Assembly (NCBI GenBank): GCA_948567375.1 | Contig: OX419759.1 | Coordinates: 44,493,493-44,557,492, forward strand | Reading direction: 5' to 3' | Origin: Lunularia cruciata | Taxonomy: Eukaryota > Streptophyta > Marchantiopsida > Lunulariales > Lunulariaceae | DNA length: 64,000 nt | Shown here: in pieces, positions 32,918-43,564 of the stretch | How the letters are laid out: each line of letters begins with the position of its first letter | Position numbering within the stretch: position 1 is the first letter of the stretch | Notes under the pieces: generated by a model | Seen by the model: only the letters and a program-made list of their open reading frames with translations | The model's database searches: none | What the model was told of the DNA's origin: nothing | Program-made: the position numbers and the translations under genes

Positions 32918-33342
32918 TGTAAAAGACTGAAACCAAAGAGAGAAATAGGAGAATGGAAGTTCATATTGGGACGCTTAAATGTGAGAAAACTCCAATTGCC
33001 TAGCATGAGCTTCGACTTTGGTATTTATAGGTAGCATGCAAGGCCCTTGAGAAGTTTCTCAAAATGTTTCCTTGAGCCGCTTTCTTAGAGTGCAAGCCAA
33101 GTTAACTAGGAAGCTTCTCAAGAAGCTTCCTTCTAGAAGTTGTCTACTTGGCATGCAAGCTAAGCTAGTAAAAAGCTTCTAAAAGCTTTCTTCTAGAAGC
33201 TACTTGCTTGGAACACAAGTAAACTAATTAGGAAGCTTCCCAAGAAGCTTCCTAGATGCTTCTAGAATATTCTATGCTAATTTGGCTTATTCTCTACTTT
33301 GTTAGCCTTACTAACTATGTTGTTAAATTCCATATTGTTACA
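32918..33342 (-). repeat. 3' LTR of chromovirus copy 4 (425 bp)
   Basis: It is bounded by TG and CA and followed by the minus-strand purine tract (plus-strand CATTCCCCCATCACT region). A minus-strand TATAAATA is at 33022-33029. GAAGCTTC modules lie at 33105-33290. Confidence 0.95.
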
Positions 33343-33349
33343 TATTCCC

Positions 33350-34800
33350 CCATCACTAGTTGGTGACGTCCTCATTGCCATTGAAGCTTCAAACTCCTGG
33401 AATGCCGTCTATGCATTCTAGAGGTGAGAAAAAGAATCCCTATGTGGCATCATGAAGTGGATACTCTTTCCAAAGGACCTTGTACTCTATATGTTGGTGG
33501 CATCTTTGTTGGATGTGGCAACGTGCAAGGATACAATCAACTTTGTACTCCTCATGATCATTGATAGCGATAGGGAGAGGAGGAGGTTGGACTCAAGAGG
33601 AAAAAAAAGAGGGGTAGGAACAAAGGGTTTCAACTTGGAAATATGAAAGACAGGATGGATACGCATATGACAAGGCAAGGCAAGATGTTAAGCAACAGGA
33701 GAGACAATTTGGGTGACATCAAAAGGTCCTATCCAATTAGGAGCAAGTTTACAAACTGGAGTTTCAATTGGGAGAGGAATATTACTAGAGGATAAAATAA
33801 CTTTTTTGCCGACTTCAAAGGTGAGATCACAATAATGGTGGTCCGCATATTGTTTTTGACAATTTTGAGCAACAAGGAGGTGAGATTTGGCTTGTTGAAG
33901 AGATTTGGATATGGTGGTCAAGAAGGTTGAAGTATGAGTGACCTAAGATGGAGGAGGAGCAAGAATAGAATTTAGGACAAGTGGATCTTGGCCAAAATTG
34001 AAAAAGACAAGAGAGAATCTGGTGCTTGCTTATTTAGAATTGTTGTATGCAAATTTTGCAGTTGCAAGACATTCCTCCCAATTGTTATGGTGAATGTTGA
34101 CAAAGGTACAAAGCATAACAAGGTGCAATTTGCATGTTTAGTTTTTCCATCAATTTGAGGATGATAGGTTGTGGACAAAGCAAGCTTTGTATCAAGTATC
34201 TGGAAGAGGGCTTGCCAAAACTTTCCGGTGAAGCAAGGATCACGGTCAAAGATGAGTACATGTGGCATCCCATGATGTTTGAATACATTATCAAAGTAGA
34301 GTTGCACTAAGGTTGGAGCATCCTCAATATCAACCATTGGTGCTAAATGGATTTGCTTACTAAGCTTACCCACAAACACCACAATGGCTATGTTACCTTG
34401 TTGTGTCTTGGTCAAGGAGGTGATGAGATCTAAGCTCACATGTTCCCAATGAGTTGGAATGGGAAGTGGTTGAAGGAGTCCACTTGACTTCTGGTTACTA
34501 GCCTTGTTGCGTTAACAACTCGCACATGATCAGACAAACTCCCAAACATCTTGTGTCATGTTGGGCCACCACCATTGGCGTTGGAAGGTACCCAAGGTCT
34601 TGTCCACCCCCATGTGACCAGCTATTGGTAAATCATGGGCTTCCTGAAGGCATACAAGTCGGAGATCACCTTTGGCTGGAACATAGATCCGGTCCGCATG
34701 GAATAGAAGGCCTTTCTTGAAGGAGAATGTGTTGTACTCCTTGTCACATGTTGTTAGACAACCATGTACCATCTAGAAGAAGGGATCTTGTTGTAGAGTT
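33350..34800 (-). pseudogene. Integrase and chromodomain of chromovirus copy 4
   Basis: Minus-strand frames give the zinc-binding region (LQEAHDLPIAGHMGVDKTLG, WWWPN; 34530-34772). The catalytic core follows (MSLDLITSLTKTQQGN with the first Asp, then FDRDPCFTGKFWQAL with the second; 33972-34439). After that come the segment near the catalytic Glu (YHPQIDGKT) and the GPY/F region (LAPNWIGPFDVTQIVSP, 33690). The chromodomain is present but badly shifted (33400-33600). Confidence 0.9.
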
Positions 34801-35130
34801 GACCAAAATTTGTTATGGACCTTGGGGTCAATTGACACCGTCGTAATTACCACCGTGATGAGAGAAAGAGACTTCAAATCAGGTCGTTGTGATAGAGCAT
34901 CAGGGATGCCATTAAACCAACCTGTTTTCTACTCAAGTTTGATGTCAAACAATTGGAGTTGCTCTTCCCATTGATGATGTTGACTCTTCATGTGCTCCAA
35001 GTGTAAGGTTTGCAACAATGGCTTGTGATCAGTTTGCATGATTACTTGTTTCTCCAAGAGATAATGCCTCAGTACCTTGGTGGCATATACTATTGCAAGT
35101 TTTTCCCAATCTCAAGCAGAGTTATTTCTT

Positions 35131-36228
35131 TCAATTGTATTTAGTCGGCAAGACACAAAGGCAATGTGATGTAGTCCATATGGGACTTCCTATTGCAAAG
35201 TTAAAAGCATCAAAATCAACCACACAAGGTAGTTGAGGATCATATGGTTGAAGAATGGGTCTTGAAGACACCATTTGCTTTAACTTCTGGAATGCTTCTT
35301 CATGCTTGGTGGTCCATTGGAAACTTGAGTTCTTTTTCAAGAGGTCAGTCAATGGTGTAGCCACATGAGCATAATAATGGATGAACCGCTAGTGAAAATT
35401 GGCCAATCCATTGAATGCCCAAACTTCTGTAGCATCCTTTGGGGTAGGCCAAACAATTATGGCTTTGATCTTCTCTTCTTCCATCTTGATCCCCTTTGAT
35501 GAGATCTTATGACCCAAGAAGGTAACCTCCTTTTGCCAAAAGGCACACTTTGACTTCTTGTAGTAAAATTTCCATGGTCGTAGTTATCTTAGGACTTCTC
35601 GCACATGATTCATGTGTTCTTCCTCTATCTTTCTATAGATTAAGATATCATCCAAGAACACCACCATGGACCTATCCAATAGTCCATCTAACACCCGATG
35701 CATATGATCCATGATGACTATTGGAGCATTAGTGAATTCAAAAGGTAGAACTTTCCTCTCAAAATGCCCATACCTTGTGCAAAAGGTAGTCTTTTGCACA
35801 TCCTCTCTATCAATAGAAATTTGCCAATAGCCACTACAAAGATCCAACTTGGAAAAGCAACGTGCTCCACTTAGTTGATCAAGCAAGTCATTGATTTGGG
35901 GCAAGAGGTATGCATTCTTCACGGTTTGCTTATTGAGCCCATGTTAATCAATATAGAAATAAATTCATCCATCCTTCTTTGGAACAAATAGTATTGGTGT
36001 TCCCCAAGGAGAGGTACTTTGACGTATGAAGTCCTTCTCCAACAACTCTGTAAGTGTTATTTGCAACTCCTCCAACTCCTTTGGTGAGAGCCGATAGATC
36101 GGTCTACTCACTGGGGTACTCCTTGGCAATAACTTGATCTTGAAAGGTATACCTTGATTGGAGTGTAATCCCTTTGGCAGATCATCCGAAAACACATCCA
36201 CAAACTCTTGAACTATCTGATCAACCAT
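35131..36228 (-). pseudogene. RT and RNase H of chromovirus copy 4
   Basis: RT begins near 36228 (VDQIVQEFVDVF, LPKGLHSNQGIPFKIKLLP) and runs through [20 protein letters not shown] and VLPFEFTNAP to VVFLDDILIY (35584-35922), keeping both catalytic Asp residues. RNase H starts at 35364 with FQWTTKHEEAFQKLK and VDFDAFNFAIG. Only a few stops separate the blocks, so it is better preserved than copies 1-3. Confidence 0.92.
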
Positions 36229-36299
36229 TGCTTGATGAGGCTCTTGGCCCTCCTCAAATTATTATTATTGTGCAATCGGCTTGATCCACACCACAAATA

Positions 36300-36500
36300 A
36301 AGACTTGTCTTCCTCCAAAGCTTGCTTTGTGGTTACTTTACTAACAAAATTCCCTTCTAGGGACTCATCTCTCTTCCAAGCTTGCTCCATAGTTGCCTTC
36401 TTGGCAAACTTCCCATCTTGGGACTCATCTCCCTTCAAGGTTTGCTCTATGGCTACCTTCTCAACAAAATTCCCATCTTGGGATTGACTATTCTTAGGTG
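36300..36500 (-). repeat. 60-bp (20-residue) tandem repeat, copy 4
   Basis: About three units on the minus strand have the same register and end as in the other copies. Confidence 0.85.
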
Positions 36501-36561
36501 TCTTACTCAGAGGTGCCAGACAACCTAATCGGAATTTCTTACCTTGGTGTTGTACTTGAAT

Positions 36562-36921
36562 TTATCGTCGGGTCGAATAGAATTGAACCTTATGACGTTC
36601 AAGCCAAGGTAGACCCAAAATGATATCATAGTGTAGAGGTGCCACTACAAAACTCATATACTCCAAATACTCCTTCCCAATCTTGAAAGTAACAAGAAGC
36701 AAGATGCGGAATGCAAAACCCTTTTTACCATCTACTATCATCAAACTACTTCCCATCACTGGCTTGATAGGAATACCCAATTTCTTTGTTACTTGCATAG
36801 ACATGCAATTCTTTGAACTTCCAAAATCAGCCAAAATCCTACAACCCCGATTAGATATCATACCTTGCAAGTGAAGCAAACTTGCATAGGTTGAGCCTTC
36901 AATCCCATTAGAACTAATCAT
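36562..36921 (-). pseudogene. Protease of chromovirus copy 4
   Basis: A 119-residue frame contains RILADFGSSKN, IPIKPVMGSSLM, and IILGLPWLERH. The active-site triplet is D-F-G, as in copy 1. An upstream CCHC knuckle on the minus strand near 37040-37085 reads CFYCYQLEHHIVKC with perfect spacing. Confidence 0.88.
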
Positions 36922-37039
36922 GCTCCAAGTAGGCGGCTGGAAATCTCCTACTGGGATTCCTTGTCTCCTTGACCATTACACTCCACAACCTCCACTTGGG
37001 CAACTTGTTGATGTTGTCCATTCTTGAATGTACATTTAA

Positions 37040-37690
37040 CAATGTGATGCTCTAATTGGTAACAATAAAAACAACCACCATTTTGTTGTAGTTTCTCTCC
37101 ATCTGCCATGCCAAGTGGTCTTTGTTGAATGGCATCAATCTCGATTGGTGTTGGTTCTTCAACTTGTGTGTAGTGTATTGGTAGGCTCTATGGAGGTCAA
37201 GGTCAAGACCAAGTTGTTGCCACCAAGGAATCAAAACGTTTGGCCAACCACATGGCTTCCTCCAAGTGTTGTGGCTCTTGCATGGTTACCTCTAATTTGG
37301 TTCCTGCCTTCAAGCCCCTCACAAATTGATCCAGAGCTTCACCTTCCAATATATTTGGAATTTGCATGATGGTGTTTTGGAACTGCATCATGTAACTTCT
37401 TACAAAGTTTTCAACTTTTAGATCTAAGAAGTTATATCACATAGTTCCAAAATACCATCATGCAAATTCTAGATATATTGGAAGGTGAAGCTCTTAGTCC
37501 ACCATTCTCCATAAGTTACAACCTGAAGTATCAAAGGTTCTTCATATATGGGGGTCATATGCATAAAATCTTATCTAACGTATGACATGATGAATTGCAT
37601 AAAATGATGCTTAGGTAGCACTTGGATACGGAAATCCCAAGGGTTTGGTGGAAGTGGATTTGGTGGTCTATAAATTTGGACCATCCCATT
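37040..37690 (-). pseudogene. gag remnant of chromovirus copy 4
   Basis: The minus strand encodes MQEPQHLEEAMWLAKRFDSL and LDQFVRGLKAGTKLEVTM (37203-37391), matching gag of the other copies, and then the zinc knuckle. The N-terminal half is missing: sequence jumps from the region after the primer-binding site (37497-37690) to an inverted gag fragment. Confidence 0.82.
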
Positions 37691-37694
37691 TGTG

Positions 37695-37706
37695 CTCTCA
37701 TACCAA
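37695..37706 (-). other. Primer-binding site of copy 4
   Basis: On the minus strand it reads TTGGTATGAGAG. Shifted by one base, TGGTATGAGAGC differs from TGGTATCAGAGC at one position. It lies directly inside the 5' LTR. Confidence 0.88.
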
Positions 37707-38058
37707 TGTAAAAGACTGAAACTGAGGAGAGAAATAGAAGAATGGAAGTTCACATTAGGATGCTTGAATGTGGGAAACTCCAAATGCCTAGCATGAGCTT
37801 TGGCTTTGGTATTTATATGTTACATACAAGGCCTTTGAAGAGCTTCTCAAGAAGCTTTCATGAGCCGCTTTCTTAGAGTGCAAGCCAAGTTAACTTGGAA
37901 GCTTCCTTCTATAAGCTACTTGCTTAGGATGCAAGTTAACTCGTTGGGAAGCTTTGCAAGAAGCTTCCTAGATGCTTCTGGAATATTCTAGGCTAATTTG
38001 GCTTATTCTTTACTTTGTAAGCCTTACTAACTACATCACTAAATTCCATATTGTTACA
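37707..38058 (-). repeat. 5' LTR of chromovirus copy 4 (352 bp)
   Basis: It is about 73 bases shorter than its partner because one GAAGCTTC module is missing. A minus-strand TATAAATA is at 37810-37817. Substitutions against the 3' LTR are frequent, so the insertion is not recent. Confidence 0.93.
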
Positions 38059-38063
38059 ATAAG
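38059..38063 (+). repeat. Right target-site duplication of copy 4
   Basis: ATAAG directly follows the LTR end. Copy 3 coding sequence resumes with GTTCAATTAGATTAGACC, as in copy 1 at 7749. Confidence 0.85.
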
Positions 38064-38171
38064 GTTCAATTAGATTAGACCCGATGACAAATTCAAGTCC
38101 AACACCAAGGTAGTAATTTTTGAGGTTGTTTGGCACCTTTGAGTAAGACACCTAAGAATAGTTGGTTCCAA

Positions 38172-38651
38172 GATGAGAAGTTTGTGAGAAAAGCAACTAT
38201 AGAGCAAGCTTTGAAGGAAGCTAAGTCCCAAGATGATAAGTTTGTCACAAAAACAGCCATAGAGTAAGCTATGATGGAAGATAAGTCCCAAGATGGGAAG
38301 TTTGTTAAGAAAGTAGTCATAGAGCAAGCTTGGAAAGAAAAAAAGTCCCAAGATGAAAAGTTTACCAAGAAAACAACCATAGAGCAAGCTTTGAAGGAAG
38401 AAAAGTCCCAAGATAAGAAGGCTGTCAGGAGAGTAGCCATCAAGCAAGCTTTGAAGGAAGGTAAGTCACTAGATGAGAAGTTTGTTAGGAAAGCAACCAT
38501 AGAGCAAACTTTGAAGAAAGGTTAGTTCCCAGATGTGAAGTTTGTCAGGAAAGCAGCCATAGAGCAAGCTTTCAAGAAAGATAAGTCCCTATATGGGAAG
38601 TTTGTCAATGAGCAGCTATACAACAAGCTTTGGAGGAAGATAAGTCTATGT
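38172..38651 (+). repeat. 60-bp (20-residue) tandem repeat, eight units, copy 3
   Basis: Units start at 38172, 38232, 38292, 38352, 38412, 38472, 38532 and 38592, an exact 60-base period. Most encode DxKFVxKxxIEQALKExKS. Unit 2 has a stop within IEQ, unit 6 ends in a stop, and unit 8 is frameshifted. Charged, regularly spaced residues suggest a helical spacer between protease and RT. The function is unknown. Confidence 0.95.
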
Positions 38652-38739
38652 TTTTTGTGTGGATCAAGCAGATTGCACGAGGAGAATCTGAGGACGGTCA
38701 AGATGTTCATGAAGCAATGATGGATCAAAAAGTTCAAGA

Positions 38740-41428
38740 GCTTGCATAGATGTTTTTGGATGATCTATCAAAGATGTTCCTGGATGATCTCAATCTTGAA
38801 GGGCATACCATCCAATGGTATACCCTTCAAGATTGAGTTGTTGCCAATGAGTACTCTAGTGAGTAGACCAGTCTATCTGTTCTCACCAAAGGAGTTGGAA
38901 GAGTTGCAAATAACATGTATGGAGTTGTTGGAGAAGGATTTCATACACATAGTACATCTCATTGGGGAGCATTGGTATTATTTGTTCCAAAGAAGGATGG
39001 TAGACTTTATTTCTATATGGATAATCATGGGCTCAATAAACAAACAGTAAAGAATGCATATCCCTTACTTTGAATTGATGACTTGCTTGATCAATTGAGT
39101 GAAGTATGATACTTCTCCAAATTGGATCTTCATAGTGGCTTTTGGCAAAATCCCCATTGATAGAGAGGATGTGCAAAAGATTACCTTTTGCACAAGGTAT
39201 GAGTATTTTGAATGGAGAGTTCTACCTTTTGGGCTCACTAATGCTCCAACAGTCTTCATGGATCAAACACATTTGGTGTTAAATGGACTATTGGATTGGT
39301 GAGTGGTAGTGTTCTTAGATGAAATTTTAATATATAACAAGACAAAGGTAAAACACACAAATCTTGTGCAAGAAGTCCTAAGATAACTACAACAAAGGAA
39401 ATTGTACAACAAGAAGTCCAAGTGTGCCTTCTGGCAAAAAGAAGTTACCTTCTTGGGTCACAAGATCTGATTGGAAGGAATCACAATGGAAGTAGAGAAA
39501 ATCAAGGCCATCATTAATTGGCCTACTCCAAAAGCTACTATAGAATACGGGCATTTAATGGATTATCCAATACTTACCAATGGTTCATCAACTACTATGC
39601 ACACGTGACCGCACCATTGATTGATCTCTTGGGAAGAACTCTTGAGATTTCAATGGACCGCCAAGTATGAAAAAAAATCCATAAGCTGAAACATATGATG
39701 TCTTCAAGACCTATTTTTCAACCATATGATACTCAACTAGCTTGTGTGGTTGATTTTGATTCTTCTAACTTTGCAATTAGAGCCATGTTGCAACAGGAAT
39801 TCCCAAATGGGTTACATCTCATTGCCTTCATGTCTCACGGACTAAGTACACTAGAAAGGAGTTACTATACTCAACATTGAGAACAACTAGCAATGGTATA
39901 TGTGACCAAGGTATGGAGGCATTATCGCTTAGGAAATAAGTGATCATGCAAATTGATTGTAAACTTTTGTTGCAGACATTTCACTTGGAACACATGAGGA
40001 GTCAACATTATTGACGAGATGAACAACTACAATTGTTTGACATCAAACTTGAGTACAAACTTGGTTAGTTATATGTCATCCTTGAAGCCCTATCATGATA
40101 AACTGATTTCAAATCTCTTCTTCTCATCATGATGGCAATTACAATAATATCAATTGACTCCAAAGTCCAAATTGAGTTTAAGATTACTTTACAAAAAGAT
40201 CCTTCCTTTTAGAAGGTGCAAGGTTGTCTTACAGCATGCAACAAGGAGTAAAACACCTTCTCCTTCAAGGAAGGCCTTCTATTTTTTGAGAACCAAAGTT
40301 ATGCTCTAGCCAAGGGTGGTCTTGAACTTGGCACCTCCAAGAAGCGCATGACTTACCAATCATTGGTCACATGGGTGTGGACAAGACCTTGGTAATCTCC
40401 AACACTAATGGTGATAGCCCAACACAACACAAGATGTTTGAGAGTTTGTTTGATCATGTGAGAGCTACCAATGCAACAAGGCCAACAACTAGAAATTGAA
40501 TGGACTCCTTTGGACTCCTTCAACCACTCCTCATTCTATCTACTCAATGGGGACACATGGGTTTGGATCTCATCACATCCTTACCCAAGACATAGCAAGA
40601 TCACACAACAATCATGGTATTTGTGGGTAATTCTAGTAAGAAAATCCATTTGGCACCAACCTTTGATACCATGCATGCTCCAACATTATTGCAAATCTAC
40701 TTTGACACTATCTTTAAGCATCATGGAATGTCTTGTGTACTCATCACCAATTGTGATCCTTGATTCATTGGAAAATTTTGGGAATCACTCTTCCAAATAC
40801 TCAACACCAAGCTTAGTTTGTGTATGGTCTATCATCCTCAAACTGATGGACAAATTGAATATTCAAATTGCACCTTGGATGATTTACTTCTTGCCTTTGT
40901 CACCATCCACCATACCAATTGAGATGAATCTCTTGCTACTATGGAGTTTGCATACAAAAATTCCAAATAAGCACGCACCAGATTCTCTCCTTTCTTCCTT
41001 AATTTTGGCCAAGATTTACTTGTTTCAGATTCCCTTCTTGGTCCTCTTCAATCTCATGTCCCTCATACTTCCACCTTCTTGACTACCATATCTTGATCCT
41101 TCCAACAAGCTAAATTTCATCTCCTTGTTGCTCAGAACTGTTAGAAACAATATACAAACCACTATTGTCATGATCTTATCTTTCAATTTGGTGATAAGCT
41201 CATGGTTTCCTCTAGTAACCTACTACTCCCATCTGATACCCAAGTTCATAAACTTGTCCCTAATTGGATAGGACCCTTTGATGTCACCCAAATCATCTCT
41301 CATGTTGTTTATTGATTTGCCTTGCCTTGTCATATGCACATCCATCCTATCTTTCACATTTCCAAGTTGAAACTCTGTATTCCTAACCCATCTTCTTTTT
41401 CCTCTCAAGTCCAACCTCCTCCTCCTCT
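38740..41428 (+). pseudogene. pol of chromovirus copy 3, up to the copy 5 insertion
   Basis: RT pieces are [20 protein letters not shown] (38880), LPFGLTNAPTVFMDQTH (39225) and a diverged active site near 39310 (VVVFLDEILIY, with the second Asp changed to Glu). RNase H has VVDFDSSNFAI (39750). Integrase zinc-binding (HMGVDKTL, 40370) and core follow, then FHISKLK near 41355 and the start of the chromodomain linker. Stops are numerous. An inverted-repeat scar lies at 38789-38837 before RT. Confidence 0.88.
41424..41428 (+). repeat. Left target-site duplication of copy 5
   Basis: CCTCT precedes the TG of the LTR. CCTCC follows the far end at 46466-46470, so four of five bases match. Confidence 0.8.
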
Positions 41429-41860
41429 TGTAAAAGACCGAATCTGAGGAGAGAAATAGGAGAATGAAAACTCACATTGGGACACTTGAATGAGTGAAAA
41501 CTCCCAATGTCTAGCATGAGCTTTGGCTTTGGCTTTGGTATTTATAGGTAGCATACAAGGCCTTTGAGAAGCTTCTCAAGAAGCTTACTCAAGCCACTTT
41601 CTTAGAGCGCAAGCCAAGTTAACTAGGAAGCTTCTCAAGAAGCTTCCTTCTAGAAGTCGCTTACTTGGCGTGCAAGCTAAGTTAGTTGGAAGCTTCTAGA
41701 AGCTTCCTTTTAGAAAATATTTACTTGAGGTGCAAGCTAAGCTAGCCAGTAAGCTTCCCAAGAAGCTTCCTAGGTACTTTCAGAATATTCTAGGCTAATT
41801 TTCCTTATGTGCTACTTTGTAAGCCCGACTAACTTTGTCGCTAAACTTCATATTGTTACT
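41429..41860 (-). repeat. 3' LTR of chromovirus copy 5
   Basis: It starts TGTAAAAGACCG on the plus strand, and the other end is diverged (TATTGTTACT). A minus-strand TATAAATA is at 41539-41546. Confidence 0.93.
41688..41707 (-). promoter_or_regulatory. Perfect four-unit heat-shock element in the LTR
   Basis: gGAAgcTTCtaGAAgcTTCc is four contiguous alternating nGAAn/nTTCn units, the textbook heat-shock-factor site. It is palindromic, so it reads the same on both strands. It lies about 140-170 bases upstream of the minus-strand TATAAATA. Function is inferred from sequence only. Confidence 0.6.
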
Positions 41861-41889
41861 TATTTCCCCGTCGCTAGTTGGTGACATCC

Positions 41890-42200
41890 TTGTTGCCAGT
41901 GAAGCTTTGAATTCTTGAATGGCCGTCGGTGCATTCTGGAGGTGAGAAAGAGGTTACCATGTGACATCATGAAGTGGATACCCTTTCCAAAGGACCTTGT
42001 ACTCCGTATGTTGGTGACGACCTTGTTGAATATGGCAAAGCGTAAGGATACAATCAACTTTGGACTCCTCATGATCATTGATAGGGATAGGAAGAGGGGG
42101 AGATTGGAAGCGAGAGGAAAAGGAAGAGGAACTGGGAACAAAGGGTTTCAACTTGGAAACATGAAAGACAAGATGGATATATATGTGACAAGGCAAGGCA
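41890..42200 (-). pseudogene. Chromodomain of chromovirus copy 5
   Basis: Minus-strand frame 41954-42196 reads FHVSKLKPFVP, then ESKVDCILTLCHIQ, and TEYKVLWKGYPLHDVTW. The final part continues in a shifted frame (LFLTSRM). It is a typical chromovirus C-terminal chromodomain, slightly broken. Confidence 0.9.
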
Positions 42201-42202
42201 AG

Positions 42203-43523
42203 TCAATAAGCAACAGGAGAGACAATTTGGGTGATATCAAAGGGTCCTATCCAATTAGGGGCAAGTTTATGAACTTGGGTATCAAGTGGGAGAATGAGGT
42301 TACTAGAGGATAGCATGACTTTATCACCAAATTCAAAGGTCATATTACAACAATGGTGGTCCGTATATTGCTTTTGGCAATTCTGAGCAACAAGGAGGTG
42401 AGACTTGGCTTGTTGGAGAGATTGGGATATAGTGGTCAAGAATGTGGAAGTATGAGGAACCTGAAATGAAGGGAGAGCAAGAAGAGAATATGGAACAAGC
42501 GGATCTTGGCCAAAATTGAGAACAAAAGGAGAAAAGCCAATGCTTGCATATTTGGAATTATTGTAGGCAAATTCTACAGCTGCAAGACATTCATCCCAAT
42601 TGGTATGGTAGACATTGACAAAGGCAAACAACATATCCTCGAATGTATGATTTGCATGTTCGGTTTGTCCATCAGTTTGAGGATGATAGGCCGTGGACAA
42701 AGCAAGTTTGGTGCCGAGTATCTGGAAGAGTGCTTGCCAAAACTTCTTGGTAAATTGAGGATCACGGTTAGAGATGAGTACACATGGCATCCCATGATGC
42801 TTGAAGACATTGTTGAAGTAGATTTATGCTAAGGTTGGAGCATCCACAATATCACAAGTTGGTGCCAAGTGGATTTGCTTACTAAGCTTATCCACAAACA
42901 CCACAATTCTAGTGTGTCCTTGTTTTGTCTTTGGCAAGGATGTGATAAGATCCAATCTCACATGCTCCCAATGAGTGGATGGAATGGCAAATCGTTGAAG
43001 GAGTCCATTCGGCTTCTGCTGTTGGCCTTGTCACGTTGGCAACTCTCACACAATAAGACAAATTCTCAAACATCTTGTGTCATGTTGGCCACCACCATTG
43101 ACATTGGAGGGTACCCAAGGTCTTGTCCACACCTATGTGACCAGCGATGGGTAAATCATGGGCTTCTTGAAGATGCACAAGTCGAAGATCATCTTTAGCT
43201 GGAACATACATCCGGTCCTCATGGAATAAAAGGCCCTCCTTGATGGAGAAGGTGTTATACTCCTTATCGCATGCCGTAAGGCGACCATGTACCATTAAGA
43301 AGAAGGGATCTTGGTGTAGAGCTGACTGAAACTCATTTTGGACCTTGGAGTCAACTGACACTGTTGAAATTGCCGTTGTGATGAGAGGAAGAGACTTCAA
43401 ATCAGGTCGTTGTGATAAAGCATCAAGGATGATATGGAACCGACCTCGTTTGTACTCAAGTTTGATGTCATACAGTTGGAGTTGTTCCTCCCATTGATGA
43501 TGTCTATTCTTCATGTGTTCCAA
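42203..43523 (-). pseudogene. Integrase of chromovirus copy 5
   Basis: The frame 42203-42790 (195 codons) contains SNRDPQFTKKFWQ with the second catalytic Asp, then TAYHPQTDGQTEHAN with the catalytic Glu, EFAYNNSKYAS, and the GPY/F end KLAPNWIGPFDITQIVSPVAY. The frame 43080-43523 carries the end of RNase H and the zinc-binding region (EAHDLPIAGHIGVDKTLG, WWWPT). The first core Asp region (42790-43080) is interrupted by stops. Integrase would insert cDNA into chromosomes. This copy is near-complete but not intact. Confidence 0.93.
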
Positions 43524-43564
43524 GTGTAAGGTCTACAACAATGGTTTGTGATCAGTTTGCATGA

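Larger units (their letters stand above)
32918..38058 (-). mobile_element. Ty3/gypsy chromovirus, copy 4, nested in copy 3
   Basis: A 5141-base element on the minus strand with both LTRs: 3' LTR at 32918-33342 and 5' LTR at 37707-38058. Both begin TGTAAAAGAC on the plus strand and end GTTACA. Inside, minus strand from right to left, are primer-binding site, damaged gag, CCHC knuckle, protease, repeats, RT, RNase H, integrase and chromodomain. Host sequence on either side is the protease-spacer of copy 3. The N-terminal part of gag has been replaced by an inverted piece of gag (37425-37494). Confidence 0.95.

Noticed and set aside
38172-38651. Regular 60-base repeats as a possible CRISPR array
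   Set aside because: There are no unique spacers. The whole 60 bases repeat and encode a continuous peptide inside Pol.
40471-41082. A 203-codon plus-strand open frame in copy 3
   Set aside because: It is out of frame with the integrase. The correct frame shows the expected integrase motifs with stops.
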